From UBA2241 sp963777895 (GTDB lineage: Bacteria > Actinomycetota > Thermoleophilia > UBA2241), in contig CAVZSF010000002.1 in NCBI GenBank assembly GCA_963777895.1, forward strand, positions 371,191 through 435,190: a stretch of DNA of 64,000 nucleotides. The letters are read 5' to 3'. Positions 63,906-64,000 of the stretch are shown piece by piece. The notes under the pieces were generated by a model, which saw only the letters and a program-made list of their open reading frames with translations, searched no databases and was not told where the DNA came from. A program made the translations under genes and the position numbers. Every line of letters begins with the position of its first letter. The stretch's first letter is position 1.

Positions 63906-64000
63906 TCGAACACGCCCAACGGGCCAGCCGCCTTCGGATCCTCGTCACGGAAGGTCCAGCCTGCGACGCGCTCCCCAGGGATGTCGGACGCAAGGGCCAC
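63902..64000 (-). CDS. C-terminal end of an unidentified gene
   Basis: The last 32 codons of a minus-strand gene that begins outside the window. The end reads ASDIPGERVAGWTFRDEDPK and stops at a TGA that overlaps the glycosyltransferase GTG by 4 nt. The overlap implies the same operon, so a role in polysaccharide synthesis is likely, but the family cannot be told from this fragment. Confidence 0.55.
   Translation of the reverse strand: MALASDIPGERVAGWTFRDEDPKAAGPLGVFE

Overview
The window reads as a GC-rich bacterial chromosome segment. It is almost certainly from the phylum Actinomycetota and probably a deep-branching class (Thermoleophilia, Coriobacteriia or a related lineage). The pointers are an actinobacterial integration host factor (mihF) between pyrD and gmk, a GarA-type FHA protein beside an FtsR-type MerR regulator, and an RsiG-like c-di-GMP protein. 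Other features are less typical of the well-studied actinobacteria: RNase Y together with RNase J and PNPase, diaminopimelate synthesis through LL-DAP aminotransferase (dapL), and an MglA/MglB GTPase pair. The exact class is an inference.

Layout: 1-45.6 kb is a dense block of housekeeping genes, nearly all on the + strand and mostly overlapping by 1-4 nt. In order it holds pyrimidine synthesis (carB, pyrK, pyrD); mihF-gmk-rpoZ-coaBC; an HD protein and a TPR protein; a minus-strand lemA-htpX pair; an L,D-transpeptidase; the translation operon rimP-nusA-ylxR-infB-DUF503-rbfA-nrnA-truB-ribF; rpsO-pnp; an M16 peptidase; dapB-dapA-rnj; ftsK; rodZ-yajQ-rimO-pgsA-cinA-thpR-recA-recX; rny; miaB-amrB-amrA-miaA-dapF; dapL-hflX-dut and a Nudix gene. 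Candidate control sites include a leaderless mihF promoter, hairpin leaders before rimP, rpsO and rny, and a duplicated translation start before dapB.

At 45677-45704, in a 436-bp gene-free gap between converging genes, is a good match to a dif (XerC/XerD) site. Gene direction switches there: mostly + before it, mostly - after it. This is what a replication terminus looks like.

From 46 to 50.2 kb is a compact signalling group: apt, a MerR regulator (ftsR), a zinc-ribbon/FHA protein (garA-like), a small protein with the complete c-di-GMP signature of the anti-sigma factor RsiG, a DUF4388 protein, and divergent mglB-mglA. From 50.3 to 64 kb is an envelope and polysaccharide region: VanW-like protein, nucleotidyltransferase-phosphomannomutase fusion, a second CDP-alcohol phosphatidyltransferase, tRNA-Pro(GGG), an orphan membrane protein, a secreted beta-helix protein, an XRE regulator, an acyltransferase, proS, a Wzz/BY-kinase fusion and a glycosyltransferase.

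Sequence quality: five genes (an HD protein, the VanW-like protein, the acyltransferase, proS and the glycosyltransferase) are split by indels while their protein sequence stays conserved. proS alone needs about eight corrections. Nearly all are explained by one extra base, so assembly error is the likeliest cause. Separately, gmk, the M16 peptidase gene, pgsA and rpsO lack an ATG, GTG or TTG at the position where their family and ribosome-binding site put the start.
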